Both the position numbers and the translations under genes were made by a program. Below, in pieces: positions 37,863 to 49,023 of a stretch of 61,291 nucleotides of DNA. The stretch comes from Pleurotus djamor (taxonomy: Eukaryota; Basidiomycota; Agaricomycetes; Agaricales; Pleurotaceae). The notes under the pieces were generated by a model. It searched no databases, was not told where the DNA came from, and saw nothing but the letters and a program-made list of their open reading frames with translations. How positions within the stretch are numbered: position 1 is the first letter of the stretch; every line of letters starts with the position of its first letter. The stretch is from the NCBI GenBank assembly GCA_029747585.1, contig JAPEVF010000090.1, positions 1 through 61,291 of the forward strand, written 5' to 3'.

Positions 37863-39695
37863 TTAATGGAAATGCAAGATAAAAGTTGCCACACGCACTT
37901 CAATGGGGACATATTGGATGAACACGGGGCCTTGTATCTCCTCAGGAAACTGTCCCAGCAGCTTCCAAGTGACCGTGTGTTCAGAATCGTTGATAGAATT
38001 CCTCCTTCTCGGATCGGGAAGGACAAGATAATATTTGAATACAACTCGGCGTTTTATTTTCTTCTTGGGAGGACATGAACCGTTCGGTAAGCGCGTCGGT
38101 GGCCAGGTCTCTAGATGTGTCTTCAGTCTCCGCATAAAAGCGAACCCATTCGAAGAGCTGATATGCGTGGCAAAGACGGTCATCTGTAATATAACGACGG
38201 TGAACTGGCCGTCTTCGTCTTTCTCGAGGTAGAAAGCGTCCAGGAGCGGGAAGTTGCATTGTTGGGGAAGATAAAGAATATGCTCCTCTGGTTTCACCGT
38301 ATCCAGTGCCTTTTCAAAGTACACAATCGTCATAGGGGATCGGGAAGTCGGCTGACTCGGCTCTGGGTCAGTGGGGGACTGTGGAGGAGGGGTGGTTGAG
38401 GAAGGTCTGGTATAAACCCAGTTATATTGAGCGTCGGAGGTGGCCTCCACAGGCGAATGCAGATGCAGTTTTCCTCCGCGGTTAGCAGTACACAACAGAT
38501 CAACGACAGAAGCTTCGAATACCCAGCCCGCAAGCAAAGCACCCTGCTTGTTATTGCTAGTACCATTGAACAGTGGATCGTTGAGATACTCCACATATCC
38601 TTCCAGATCTTCCCTCCCCAATCGCTGGAGGGCGCGTGTGACGATAGATCGAATGTACGGAGACGTGAAATCCACGGATACTTCGTCTCGACATCCTCCC
38701 GTACTACTACTAGCCGGGGAGAGGTGATACGCCGATATGATGGCATGCCATGCATCGTCTTGAATACCGAACATGTGAGCGCAGTAGAGCGCGGTGAGTA
38801 GCGATTTGGGGGTTAAGCTTGAGCTTAAGGCCCAGGAAGAGAGTGATGCCTCGAGTTCGCGACGAAAGCTCTCTGGACACGAAAGCGCGCGTGCGAGATC
38901 TCGGGGAGCCCAGCCCCACTTGCGGATGGCATCGTCGAGTCGAGCGTCGAATGATTGGTCAGTGGTGTCCCCATCCCCTTGGAACATTTTGCTGACAACC
39001 GGGTCCAATGGAAGTCTGAGTCGCAAGTTGAATGGGGAATGCGAATAAGTATTTCGACAAAGCCATTCGAAGGAAACGACCACCCACGTTTGAGAAAGTT
39101 CCTCTCTAGACCAGCGAGCGACGCACCATACCTGCCCACGTACCTTCTCAACCCATCTCAGTGGGTTGGAACTAGCAGCTTGAACAATAAAAGGAGCCAT
39201 CGTCAACGGCGAAGTCAAACAACTCGGCGGTGATGCCCATCGCGAATCTTCATCGCTATTGATAAGAGCCCACGACGTCAGAGGTATTCCTTCTATCTTC
39301 CCCTCTGTAAGCTCCCCTTCCAATATTTGCACCCCGCCGTCCGAGAAGTAGACAAAGAAATTTCGATAGGGGCTGAGAAGGACTGGTTTCTTGTGGAGGA
39401 GTTGGTCGAGGAGGAGGAAGTAAAGACTGTATGTCTTGCCGGTCCCTGAGTGGCCAGAGAAGATGACGCCTCTGCAGTGAGTTGCTTGTGCGTGGTGAAG
39501 GCGGGTAAGAGTTTCGTGGTAGTGTTGGCGGATGAAGAGGTTGCCTTGCGTGGGCGAGAGGATGTCTGGGTGGATGAGGACTGTGTTTCCTGCATCGAGT
39601 TCGCGTCGTCTGTCAGTTCTTCCCCACCAATCTGACCACACTTGGTTGTAGCGAAGCTTTGCGTGACGGTACCATGTCGGATGTTTGAGCGACAT
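37863..39695 (-). CDS. Crinkler/RHS-type NTPase with restriction-endonuclease-like C-terminus
   Basis: A single-exon gene of 610 codons, unusual here where nearly all genes have introns. Residues 81-88 are a Walker A loop (GHSGTGKT), with a Walker B-like strand around 142-150. The motif ARWSREEL (193-200) recalls the W-S-x-E-E-L motif I know from Crinkler (CRN) and trypanosome RHS proteins. The last third looks like a PD-(D/E)XK fold: GWVFEAS (390-396), LLDAF (484-488) and the strand VVILQMTV (500-507), here with QxT instead of ExK. Such NTPase-nuclease fusions have been described as transposon-derived effectors or toxins. There is no signal peptide and no CRN header domain at the N-terminus. 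Role inferred; activity unproven. Confidence 0.65.
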   Translation of the reverse strand: MSLKHPTWYRHAKLRYNQVWSDWWGRTDRRRELDAGNTVLIHPDILSPTQGNLFIRQHYHETLTRLHHAQATHCRGVIFSGHSGTGKTYSLYFLLLDQLLHKKPVLLSPYRNFFVYFSDGGVQILEGELTEGKIEGIPLTSWALINSDEDSRWASPPSCLTSPLTMAPFIVQAASSNPLRWVEKVRGQVWCVARWSREELSQTWVVVSFEWLCRNTYSHSPFNLRLRLPLDPVVSKMFQGDGDTTDQSFDARLDDAIRKWGWAPRDLARALSCPESFRRELEASLSSWALSSSLTPKSLLTALYCAHMFGIQDDAWHAIISAYHLSPASSSTGGCRDEVSVDFTSPYIRSIVTRALQRLGREDLEGYVEYLNDPLFNGTSNNKQGALLAGWVFEASVVDLLCTANRGGKLHLHSPVEATSDAQYNWVYTRPSSTTPPPQSPTDPEPSQPTSRSPMTIVYFEKALDTVKPEEHILYLPQQCNFPLLDAFYLEKDEDGQFTVVILQMTVFATHISSSNGFAFMRRLKTHLETWPPTRLPNGSCPPKKKIKRRVVFKYYLVLPDPRRRNSINDSEHTVTWKLLGQFPEEIQGPVFIQYVPIEVRVATFILHFH

Positions 39696-39922
39696 GACCA
39701 GAGTGTCATGAAATTCCTTTTTCGATTTCCAACGACCAAAAAGTTCCGGAGAGTGGAGGTCGGTTTGTGACGTGTATGGAATACAGATCTGCTAAACATA
39801 AAAAGGAAAAAAGTCCTCGAAAGCAGGTTAAAGACATCCATCAGAGAGACCCGATATATAAATGAGGAGGAAGGTATGTTTACATACACTACTTTTACAG
39901 AACAAAGTCACTCCCTCATCCC

Positions 39923-41173
39923 TCAACGAGCTCCACTAACCATCGGTGGTCGCATGTACGGTCCATTCGCACCCATATACGCCGCAGACGACATCGGTGT
40001 GGACATCGACCCATTGGGTAGACTCATTATCGGGATACCCTGGCCCTGCGAACCTGAAGGCGTGTGGTTGTGTGCTTCTCTGTTCAACACCCGATCTTCC
40101 CGCTCTGCGATGGTTGTGCCACCACGTCCGGGCTCGGCGGCGCCGTTGGAGACGGTGAAGGTCGAACCGAAGCCGTAAAGTTGGCCGGAGTAGAGGGCAT
40201 CGTCGATGTTTTCGCTAAAGTATAGTTCGCGCATTTTGAAAAAGGCGGATGCGGCGAGGAGGGAGTCTGAGCCGGCTTGGTGGGAGGTTCCTACTCGAGT
40301 GACCTAAGTTCGTTGGTGTAAGTAAATTTGGAGAGGAGAGTGGGTAGGAGACGCACTCCAAGTTCGTCCGCTAGGTCTTGCAAGCCCCGATTGAGGACGT
40401 TCGATTTACGAACCATGAACTTGACGTCGTATACAGTGGGGAACCACGCGTGTAAAAGGTCGGAAAATTCGTCTTCTGTCATGGGAAGAGATGCGCCGGT
40501 CAACAGCTTGAGGAAATACCCAAAATCGTAGGCACTAGCAACACAACCGATCAACCAAGGCAACCAAGATGCAAGAACACCTGCTACGCACCTGTGGAAG
40601 GATATCCATTTATTATCCGGATTAAGCACCAAACCAGAGGTGATCATCAGCTCTGCAAACACATTGGGTGATATCCCCACTTCTTCATGGCGCTGAAAAT
40701 CGAACCCCGCCTTCTGGAGGAGATCTATCGAGTCGGGTGCGTACATATCTTCGCTAATTCACGGAAGGGAGGGGCCTGTTAGCGACACTTCATTTTCTTG
40801 GCCAAGATCCCTTCATGGGAAAGCGCGTACTTGATATTGAACTGGAAGTTGAATTGCCATGTCGAGTTCTCTGGGTAGTTCCCGTTCTCGTCTGCCAATG
40901 TCAATCCGACCTGGATGATCTTGAGTAGGTCGACGTTGCAGCGCATCGTTTGGTAGTGGTAGTCCGAGGGGGTTGGAAACATCCCGATAGGACGCGCAAC
41001 TACACCGGGAAATTCGGTATCCTGCATTTGAAGGTGAACAAAGTGGCGATGGAGCAACTCACAAAGAACGGGTGCCGTACCATTGCGATGTAGGGATAAC
41101 TTTCGATTGTATCTCTGATATTCCGCATTTCTTGCTCCAAATTTGAAGCCCAAACTTCTGTTATTCGGGTCAT
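39923..41173 (-). CDS. CAF1: CCR4-NOT deadenylase subunit Caf1/Pop2
   Basis: DEDD-family 3'-5' exonuclease that shortens mRNA poly(A) tails. ATG at 41173 gives MTRITEVWASNLEQEMRNI. The four acidic residues are visible: AMDTEFPG (split by an intron after the Met codon), AYDFGYFLKLLTG, and the H...D of TSHQAGSDSLL. Also typical are WQFNFQFN and GVARPIG-like stretches. The tail after YSGQLYGFG is Gly/Ser/Pro-rich and ends PPMVSGAR. Four or five exons. It is separated from the Crinkler/RHS-type gene by about 230 bases and transcribed in the same direction. Confidence 0.95.
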
Positions 41174-43164
41174 GGTCGCTGGCGTCGACGACGAGTACGA
41201 CGGAGGAGGAGGAAGGTGGTGGTGGAAGGGATCTGACTTACGTCAGCATCAACGGATTCCCTAGGGGTCGCAGGAGGTTTGTTTTCAGCGTCTTAAACCT
41301 TTTTACAGGACGTCATCTTCCTGTACTGTGACGATACACGTAAGCCTGCTCGGGTCATTCTCGAAACACGATTTTGAGGTTATGAAGTGACCCCTACGCC
41401 GAACCCTGAGCTCTGTTCAAACGCATTACTTACTCTGAGGAAGACTTTCGATTGAGGTATCCGACCACAATCCGACCAATGGAGGCGGGCGAAACGTGCG
41501 TGTCATATTCTCCGGGAACCATATACATGATACACTTCGACGGTATATTAATAAGAGTTGGACGAGTCAGGAAGCCACTACGGAGAGGTAAGTTGTCTCG
41601 AACTCAAGCGACAGCTCCGATTCACTGGATGACCGTTCCAGTTCACCGGGCTAAATTACCGCATAGAAATTCACATCGCCTAATAATCAGCCCGTTGAAA
41701 TGATCTTGGAAGCAACTCAGACGGACAATGAGGGTCGTACTTACTCTATGGCGGAAATAGAGTGGCGAGTAAATACCCCTCCGAATACAACCTGGCTAAT
41801 CTTGTGATACTACCTAGCCTTGCCTAATGAGAGCAACGCGATGGGAAATGGAGAATACGACATCAAGCTTGTTTCTGACGCGCTACGCAGATTACCCACA
41901 TCTTGCCCACTTCCGCGTAAATAATGCTGGGCAGGCCTTGGACATACCCACAGCTCAGGAACCCATGTACGGCAAGCTTGATACCGACTTTCCCTTTCCC
42001 TCAGTCGTTCGTTCAGCTGGTACTCCCGCGTCACATGGGGGATATCCTTTTCAGGGCAGAGGCATTTTTTCGATGTCCGCAACAGCGTACACGAATGCAC
42101 ATCAAGATCTACGGAACAAGGTCCTAGCGATGTAGTGATGCAGAATGCTTCCATGAGTAAGCTGGACGAGAAGGTGCTCGAAGCGGAAGCGGAGGGCATT
42201 CGGATAAAAAAAACTCGCGAAGACGTGTGCTCGTTAGCGAAGGAAATCAATATTCGACAATGTTTACACGTTGTGCATCCCATCCCATCACGACGCTTGC
42301 TTTGTGATCTTAAAGGCCTCGGAAACTAGTCCTACAGTTGGCTCCAAGGCAAATAAGCCTCAGGCTCGATGTAAGAAGGGCCTAGGCTGAAACAAAGGTC
42401 ACCATTGAACCATAAACTTTGACTGTGGTATGCTGTTCTCTCAATGTCAATACTGCTGATGCAAGTACGGACATCAGGCTCTGTATTCGGGGCTTGTCAA
42501 AGACCTTCTGTCGTAACCGGCACTGTGCTCAGCAACTGTCGATTCCTTGGCTCCCTGGGAATCGTAATCGACCACCTCCTTCGTCTCATTCAAATTTGCG
42601 GACGTATGCCCAGGCGTGTATAACTCTACAGCCCGCACTCAGTAGACACGTTCGCTAATTTTCTCTTCTCACAGATGAAGTTGTCCATTCTCACTCGTAA
42701 TGCTGTATCCCTGCTGCTCCAATCGGATTCTGTGTAAACTCAAGGCGATTACCTTGCGACCAAATGACCATTTGGGAAAATCGTCGAGCTCGTTCTCGCA
42801 ACCTCTTAGTGTCAGTGCTTCCAAGAACAATTTTCGGATTTTTAGCTAAAATTACGATTTGTTCTTACCGTTACTTACAGAAAGCGCATCATCAACCTTT
42901 GTAACGGTCAGCAGTCAGTTCTTCAGGCATCATATCTGAGGGATGCCTCTGTAACTTTCTACCGACAAGTTCGCTCGACAGCTCTTTCCGTTCACGCCAA
43001 GGTTCAGTCCTCATGCAGTATGCTCTTGGCCTTGACATGGAAGCCGCTTGTCCCCAAAAAAACTTTGTGGAAAGAAGTTACCGGTCAAAGGAAAGGTTCA
43101 ACGTTGAACGCTCAATGTTTCTGTTTTGTCACTCCGCAATGGCCTTCAGACATTTAACCAACGG
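41174..43164. other. Gene-poor stretch, CAF1 to YqcI-like gene
   Basis: About 2 kb. Open plus frames at 41827-42135 and 42135-42329 (the second with a helix-like KLDEKVLEAEAEGIRIKKT) could be exons of an unknown gene or its remains. I could not join them into a convincing model. Confidence 0.35.
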
Positions 43165-43172
43165 TATAAAAG
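43165..43172 (+). promoter_or_regulatory. TATA box TATAAAAG
   Basis: TATAAAAG lies 97 bases upstream of the ATG at 43269, with a pyrimidine-rich leader between. It supports the start chosen for the YqcI/YcgG-like gene and suggests strong or inducible expression. Confidence 0.6.
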
Positions 43173-43268
43173 TCGCTCAGAGTTCAAGACATCTAGAGTA
43201 AACATCCACTTTCATTCACAGTTTGTCCGATCAGTCTTACATCCTACACATCATTTTCACCGATAAAG

Positions 43269-44271
43269 ATGTCCTCAGTCATCGTGCATATCGTGTTCCT
43301 AGCCATCGGAATCGCTATACCAAGGGCTCCCTTCAGGAGGTTGGCTTGTGCTCTTCTCAAGTTCGCCAACCAAGTCAAGGCCGCGTTCTTTGGTCTCTTG
43401 GTAACCCCTCCACGCCCTTCCTCTGTCGCCCACTTCGTTCATTTGCCTCCGTAGAGACTGAATTTTTGCCGTTCCTCTGAGGCCGGAAAGCCTTTATCGA
43501 AGTAAGTGGCCTGCCTGCGATGTCGAACCGCTCGAACTCAATGTACTATATCTCAGATCGGAAGTCGTCTCGCTCTATCCAGAAGGAAGTTGGCAGCGTT
43601 CCGCCTTTGACAGTTACACCTCGGTCCTCGTCAATGAGGACCGCGTTTTTCCTTGCGTTTACGCTACCAAGGGATACAACGGCGATGAACAACGTTTCGT
43701 GTTCGTCGACAACGATGACCTTTCCGACACACGCCATATCAGAGCGTTGGCTGACAGTCTCTCGAAATACCTCCGCCAGGCCAGGTCCCTCGGGCCCAAC
43801 ACATCTCTCGTTCTTCTTGCTCGCGAAACCCCTACGCCTCGATCAATGGAAGAGTACAACAATGGCTTTTGGAAGTTGTTGGATGGTTTGGCTCGACTTG
43901 ACAAGTCTCCTTGGCCGTCCAACATTCCGCAAGACATCGACAATGATCGCTGGTGCTTGTGCTTTGGCGGAGAACCCTTCTTCAGTGTCATCCAAACCCC
44001 TGCTCATCAAGCTCGCCAGTCCAGATATGCTAAAGGCCTGACGGTCGTCTTCCAACCGAAATGGATATTTGATATCCTCTTCAGCAGCGATGCTAAACGG
44101 GCCGGAGCGTTGGGGAAAGTGCGATCGTTGTTGTCGAAGTATGATTCCGTTCCTGTGTCCCCAGAGCTGAAGAATTACGGGGATGAAGGATCGAGGGAGA
44201 GCAAGCAGTATTTTCTACTGGATGAAAATGTTCCCGCAGATTGCCCGTTTGACCAATTGGCGAAGAACTGA
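43269..44271 (+). CDS. YqcI/YcgG-family protein
   Basis: Matches the YqcI/YcgG family (unknown function, found in bacteria and fungi). The first exon is MSSVIVHIVFLAIGIAIPRA. The main exon contains VEPLELNVLYLRSEVVSLYP, DRVFPCVYATKGYNGDEQRF, RWCLCFGGEPFFSVIQTP and FQPKWIFDILFSSDAKR, ending DCPFDQLAKN. The exon joint is uncertain: a 31-base intron (43451-43481) keeps the frame, and so does a 106-base intron (43401-43506, donor gtaacc), which is a more normal size. One of these must be right, or the locus carries a lesion. The family name is from memory of motif layout; the function is unknown. Confidence 0.65.
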
Positions 44272-44988
44272 GGACAGATACAGTGAGTTTGGGGTTCACA
44301 TCCTGAGCATTCAATGTAACTGATACACCCGACGGTAGCATGAATTTCTGTTTCCCCAATGTCGCTTAGAAATTCATTTCGATAAACGATGGTCTTGTTG
44401 GTAATGCATCAGAGCTTGTCCGTTTGTAATACCGAGTCGTGAGGTATAGTTCATTGCATGTAGATCGAAACATAACCCAATTCAGTCGCCGCGATGAATT
44501 TTCGTAGTCAGATTACAGCTCCGGTGTGAAGCGTCCAACTTAAGTCCAACTCCAACATGCTCCCCAGTAAACCCAAGCATCGCTGCGTAGTATGTTTGTC
44601 CAGGGAGCATGAAAACTGTCTCCTCTTCTATATCAAGTGAGCTACTGTAGAGGGACGGGCTACAGTCAGACGATAAAGGGTAGGACATAGGAGTACCTCC
44701 TTTGACCCTTTGGCGGCGTGGAAGTAAAACGAGAAAGAAACGGACAAGGCAAGCCAGGAGTTGTCGCTAAGCTACCTTCAAAGATAAGCTTACAGCTGGA
44801 GATCTTGCTAGTCTCAGAGCTCAACCATAGCAGCTGAGCTCTCACCGTCGTCAAGCAGTACCTGGACCTTGTATCCGAATCGAGGATTTGTGGGTCCATG
44901 TTTTAATGAGAGAACAATACAAGGGCGGCTACATATGTACGACCTCTTTCAGTCACGGTGCTACAGACCCCAAACCAACATCCTATCC
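44272..44988. other. Intergenic with weak minus-strand frames
   Basis: Minus frames 44482-44688 and 44666-44899 (the latter starting MDPQILDSDTRSRY, the former with MLPGQTYYAAMLGFTGEH) might be two exons of a small gene divergent from 44989. Unsupported by any recognised motif. Confidence 0.3.
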
Positions 44989-45892
44989 ATGCTGAACGCG
45001 CCGCTCATCCGCAACACTAGGCTATCAAAGGAGGAGTACGAGGCTAGATACCGTGCCCTGCAGGCAACGCTTTCGCAACTCAACGACATCATACTGGAAG
45101 CTCTGTCGGAAGACGATGTAGAAGATGCTGAGATGATCGAAGTGCTGTTCGACTTCAACAGGTCAGTCTCTTCAGCATTGCACTGCTGGATTGGTGAACT
45201 CATTACGGCGTTCTTTCCTTGCATTACACAGGGTTGCAGAATTAGAGCGAACTTTGTCATTGGAGAGGAGCGGGAGTCTACTCACGATAGACTCAGAGGA
45301 GTTTGTCAAGGCTAGCGACTGTCTTCATGAGATGGAAGCGGCCGAGAAGACTGGGACGTTTCTGAAGACCTCGAGTTTATCGTCCTTAAGGACCTCAGAT
45401 GGTGGAAGCTCAGCTGGACTGGATGCTAGTGGTGAGGCCCTATGCACGCTTCGAAAACATGAGCTCATCCTTCGGCGGACTACAGTCCTCGCGAAAGATT
45501 GCGACCTCAAAGCCCATGTTCACCTCTTAATATCAATCATCCGAGATCAGCCTCTTCGTACAAACTTAGAGGCTGCGCTCACATACCTCCTGAAGTCCAT
45601 AGAAGTCTTAAACTCTATAGACTTTGACAAGACGTCACCAGAAGAATTGCTAAAATTCAAGACGCAGTGCGAAGAGTAAGTGCTACATCACCTACGTGAT
45701 GCTGCATTAGCTTACATTACTTGCTTCAACAGTATGTCGGAGCGCCTGGAAGCAGCAAAACCAACGGCAGCATTTCCGTTCATCAGTAAAACGGATGGAC
45801 CTTTCGGGAAACTTTGGCGGCTTTCTACTCACTTGGCCTTTCACAAGGGACTTTCAGGCCAGCTTCCGCACTCAGTGAGGCACTTGAAGTGA
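44989..45892 (+). CDS. Unrecognised helical protein
   Basis: Exons 44989-45162, 45235-45675 and 45733-45892. The chain MLNAPLIRNTRLSKEEYEAR then ELERTLSLERSGSLLTIDSE is rich in charged, helix-favouring residues, with LKAHVHLLISIIRDQPLRTN and a C-terminus MSERLEAAKPTAAF. It resembles a coiled-coil or helical-bundle protein; I do not recognise the family. In-frame starts exist upstream at 44869 and 44935. The reading frames join well through two introns, which supports a real gene. A possible third exon downstream (to about 46119) is unsupported. Confidence 0.5.
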
Positions 45893-47247
45893 ACTTTGTA
45901 TTTATGGAGCGTCTTATGAAACTTTCGCGTGACAAAATTACTTGCGCACGGCTCCCTCTCCTTACTAACAGCCTTTCAGGACCCTTTACTGACATACACG
46001 AAAGGTTATATGTACAAGGTTCGGATGGTCGCTACACAAAAGGCAAGTGGAGCAAAGTGGTGGTTCAACCACAGCGCTCCGACAGAACTCCAACCTCACT
46101 CCACACCACACACACTTAAGTACGACTGGGGCTCCTCACTTCCACAAGTCCCCTTCTTCGCCTTGGTTTGGATGCGCCGTTGTCGTCATTCGTGAGCTCT
46201 TCATCGACTTCGGGAAAGCGCTCCCCCCATTGATCCCCTATGCCTCCCCTTGTAGACCCGAACTCAATTTGACTCGAACGCGGGCTCGCGGTTCAAGCAG
46301 GACCACATAGATGTACGTTGGGTTTACTACTCTTCTTAACTTATGACCGTCTGAAGTGACTAGCTTAGGAGCCGCATGATGAAGGGATGAATGTCACACC
46401 GATGAACATCTCGGCAACATCTCGGACCATGCGTTGTGGGCAAGCTGCGAGGACTGATAGTTTTATGTAGAGAATTCTACTACTGATATGTGTAGAGTAG
46501 TACCTATGTCCAATTTGTATACCTTTTTGCATCAATCGCCCGATTTGAATCGCGACGTCCTTTGATCAATTTGATGCCACCTTAGCCGGTCCTTTAAGGG
46601 TACTTTTTTGGGTACTTTGGAAGGCCGTAAAGTCCTTCAGCGACTTTAAAACGCTAAGGACCTGGCTTTTCAAGTATATCTAACTTTAGGACTTTCGGGA
46701 CTTTACAAGGCGAAAAGGACGAAAAAAGGCAAATTGCCGTTTTCCTGATGTTGACCCTATATCCGAGTAACATTCGGTCTTCGCGACAACTCGCATTCGA
46801 CTCCAAAACATTGTATGAGAGTATCTCTGAGGTAAGCACATAGAGAATAGGGTAGCTTATAGTATATACAGATCTAATACATAGTGTTCCGACCATTTTA
46901 ATGTTTACTTCACTGGCAGTCTCTTGTTTCTTGCGTCGGTGCCGCCCCTTACCCCCCTTACCCCTCTTTACTCATGACGTCAGCACTTTGGCTCATGTTC
47001 CGTCGCCGATCAAGTTGTTCGCGTTGAGTTCTACGCGAACAACCACAACCGAGCCAATGTCGCTTCAAGCTTGGTCATGCACACTCATTCACTCACTCGC
47101 TCACTTGGGTCTAGGGTGACTTTGCTTTTCGCGGTAAGCATGAGAGGTTGAATGATGCTTCGTCACCACCAGCACCACAAAGTTAGTCTCATAGCCTTTT
47201 ATGTTCCGTAGACTCACTCACATCGCTACCATCAGCTTCAGTGGTAA
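45893..47247. other. Intergenic before chitinase
   Basis: About 1.35 kb, holding the foldback patch at 46560-46720 and a CCCCTTACCC-type repeat near 46950. No gene recognised; the chitinase promoter lies at the right edge. Confidence 0.4.
46560..46720. repeat. Foldback-rich AT patch
   Basis: Several short inverted matches nest here: ccttagc (46581) with gctaagg (46653), and gtaaagtcc (46627) with ggactttac (46697). Direct repeats of gggtactt also occur. It could fold as an imperfect hairpin of 80-120 bases, as a MITE end or structured RNA would. No target-site duplication is clear. Confidence 0.35.
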
Positions 47248-48926
47248 ATGACTCTGCTGGGAAGCCTCTGGCCTTTGGTACCTGTATCTTTGGCGCTGTC
47301 GGTGCATGCTAGGGGTGACCACTCGAAGCATGGAACCCTCGCGTCGTCGTCAAGCGTCGCTGCAGCATGGTATGCTGGCTGGCATGCAGAGGACTTCCCA
47401 ATTTCTTCGGTCAGTTGGAGCAAGTACACCATCCTGACGTATGCTTTTGCGTGAGTTGGGCACCTATATTTTCCTATTTTTCGAGTTTGCTGAACCAAGC
47501 GAGGGTGCAGGACAACTACGCCACAGGCGGACAGACTGTCATTGGAGGACTCTGATAAACAACTTTTACCCAAGTTCGTTGAAGCTGCGCATCAAAATGT
47601 GGGTGTACTTCATGTTGCTTCTGATAATGGCGTGTGCTCACTCTGTATGTCATGAGTAGCACGTCAAAGCTTCTCTGTCTATTGGGGGATGGGCTGGCTC
47701 CCGATACTTTTCCTCTAATGTCGGGTCTCCGGAGAATCGAACATCCTTCGTTGGGGCCATTACACAGCTGGTGCACGACTATCATCTCGACGGCATCGAC
47801 TTTGAGTCAGTACGCCTCCCAAATATACCTTGTGTGCGCATCTGATTCTCGTGAAGCTGGGAGTACCCCAACCGTCAAGGTATAGGTTGTAACATCGTCT
47901 CACCCAACGACGTCCCGAATTTCCTCTCCCTACTCCAAGAACTCCGGAAACACCCACTCGGTTCCAACCTCACCCTCTCCGCTGCCGTCTCCATCCAACC
48001 CTACACCAGTCCAGACGGTAAACCAGCGGATATGTCAGACTTTAGCGAGGTTCTCGATTACATCGCCATCATGAACTACGACGTCTGGACTTCCGCGTCG
48101 AATTTGGTTGGACCTAACGCCCCGTTGAATGATACTTGTGTTGATGCTTCTAGCCGTGCTGGATCGGCTGTATCCGCAGTGAAAGCGTGGACTGGCGTTG
48201 GGATTCCCGCTAACAGGATTGTATTGGGCGTTCCCGCGTATGGACATTCTTACGCTGTCAACGCGTCAAGTGCTTTCGACGGCTCGTCGAATAGCAACGC
48301 TACACTCAAGTCCTTCCCGACTTTCGATCCAGAGAAACAACCCCACGGCGATAGGTGGGATGGAGGGGCCGGTATGGACGTTTGTGGGAATCCTGTCAGC
48401 GCAGAGGGAATCTTTGACTTTTGGGGGTTAGCTGAGAATGGATTCATCAGTGCTGCTAATGGGAGTGCAGTGAATGGAATCACGGCAAAGTTTGATGAAT
48501 GCAGTCAAACTGTAAGCTGCTTTCCGTTACATTTTGTACTATCGCTGATCGTGTCCTAGCCGTTTGTTTACAACTCCACCTCCGGAGTACTGATCTCCTA
48601 CGACGATGCTAGGTCGTTCGCGGCCAAGGGGAAATTCATCAAGTCCAATGGGCTAGCCGGGTTTGCTATCTGGGAAGCTGGCGGTGACTCACATGACATG
48701 TTACTGGACTCAATACGTGCGTTTTCCTCTCGTTTCCGGTTTGAGGATTGAGCTTAAGGATGACTCTATTATAGGCACATCTATTGCGAACACGAATACC
48801 ACTCAAGGGGGTCCTTCTCATGGAAACCATGGTAATTCGGCCTTGGCTCGTTCGTCAATGACCTGGACACTTTCAAACACCGTACATTGTATATTATGGA
48901 CCTTGCTTGCTCCGCTGCTGTATTGA
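47248..48926 (+). CDS. GH18 chitinase, probably GPI-anchored
   Basis: Chitin hydrolase, probably acting at the cell wall. It starts MTLLGSLWPLVPVSLALSVH (signal peptide), then AAWYAGWHAEDFPISSVSWS. The catalytic motif DGIDFDWEYP (DxxDxDxE) is formed across an intron at about 47808-47861, so both acids are present. SIGGWAGSRYFSS, DYIAIMNYDVW and RIVLGVPAYGHSY match GH18 strands. The C-terminus has a Ser/Thr/Asn-rich stretch and a hydrophobic end (CILWTLLAPLLY) with no basic residues after it, fitting a GPI signal. Seven or so exons. Chitin-binding modules are absent. Confidence 0.9.
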
Positions 48927-49023
48927 CTCATACCGTCACCGAACTCATTCAACTCATATTAATCAAACAACGCCGAGAGAGATCTATCTAATATTCTTAC
49001 TCTTTAAATAGGCAAATATGCGG

